Positions 63,970 to 64,000 of a stretch of DNA of 64,000 bases are shown here, piece by piece. Source of the stretch: Sphagnum compactum (taxonomy: Eukaryota > Bryophyta > Sphagnopsida > Sphagnales); NCBI GenBank assembly GCA_965153455.1, contig OZ234502.1:14043495-14107494 (forward strand), read 5' to 3'. Numbering within the stretch: the first letter of the stretch is position 1; each line of letters starts with the position of its first letter. Made by a program: the position numbers and the translations under genes. The notes beneath the pieces were generated by a model. That model saw only the letters and a program-made list of their open reading frames with translations, ran no database searches and had not been told where the DNA came from.

Positions 63970-64000
63970 CATGGTATTATGAATTGCAACTATAGGCCCC

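Noticed and set aside
1-64000. CRISPR arrays, bacterial operons or organelle DNA
   Set aside because: No regularly spaced identical repeats; spliceosomal introns and plant nuclear gene families rule out prokaryotic origin, and no plastid or mitochondrial genes are seen.

Overview
This is nuclear DNA from a land plant. The evidence is plant-specific gene families (an EMB1703-like plastid protein, a DUF4057 protein, a plant BTB/POZ protein of the At3g05675 type and an AP2/ERF factor), GT-AG introns, and long AT-rich spacers full of decayed transposons. Nothing fixes the species. Compact introns (about 100-500 bases) beside many ancient hAT, Ty3, LINE and tyrosine-recombinase relics make a non-flowering plant (fern, lycophyte, gymnosperm or bryophyte) my preferred guess, held loosely.

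Layout. 0-6.5 kb: AGGT-rich and AAACCTAA-rich simple repeats around a minus-strand hAT transposase relic. 6.6-13.4 kb: a tRNA-like/SINE-like element, then a nine-exon EMB1703-like gene on the plus strand. 17.9-19.1 kb: an intronless DUF4057 gene on the minus strand. 19.5-20.3 kb: a minisatellite with TG and G tracts. 25-26.3 kb: a decayed tyrosine-recombinase (Crypton-like) reading frame. 27.3-29.2 kb: a two-exon BTB/POZ gene on the minus strand. 30.4-31.2 kb: a solo LTR with intact 5-base target duplications. 34-45 kb: tandem repeats, an unrecognised coding relic, the 3' part of a LINE, an inverted-repeat element and tandem duplications. 47-49 kb: a plus-strand hAT relic. 49.3-54.4 kb and 57.5-61.5 kb: two diverged direct copies of a multi-kilobase segment. 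The first copy carries a small two-exon membrane-protein gene that I do not recognise; the second keeps only its second exon. Between them lies a dead Ty3 protease region split by a second solo LTR of the same family. 62.3-64 kb: an AP2/ERF gene that may continue past the edge.

The genes show no sign of a shared pathway. EMB1703-like acts in plastids, BTB/POZ proteins are usually CUL3 ubiquitin-ligase adaptors, AP2/ERF proteins are transcription factors, and DUF4057 is uncharacterised. The strongest unusual signals are the unknown membrane-protein gene and its headless copy, the tyrosine-recombinase relic, the nested solo LTR with a decayed target duplication, a covarying hairpin shared by the two solo LTRs, and stop codons in the relics that mostly fit C-to-T decay. 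All exon boundaries were read by eye from splice motifs and reading frame; no search was run.
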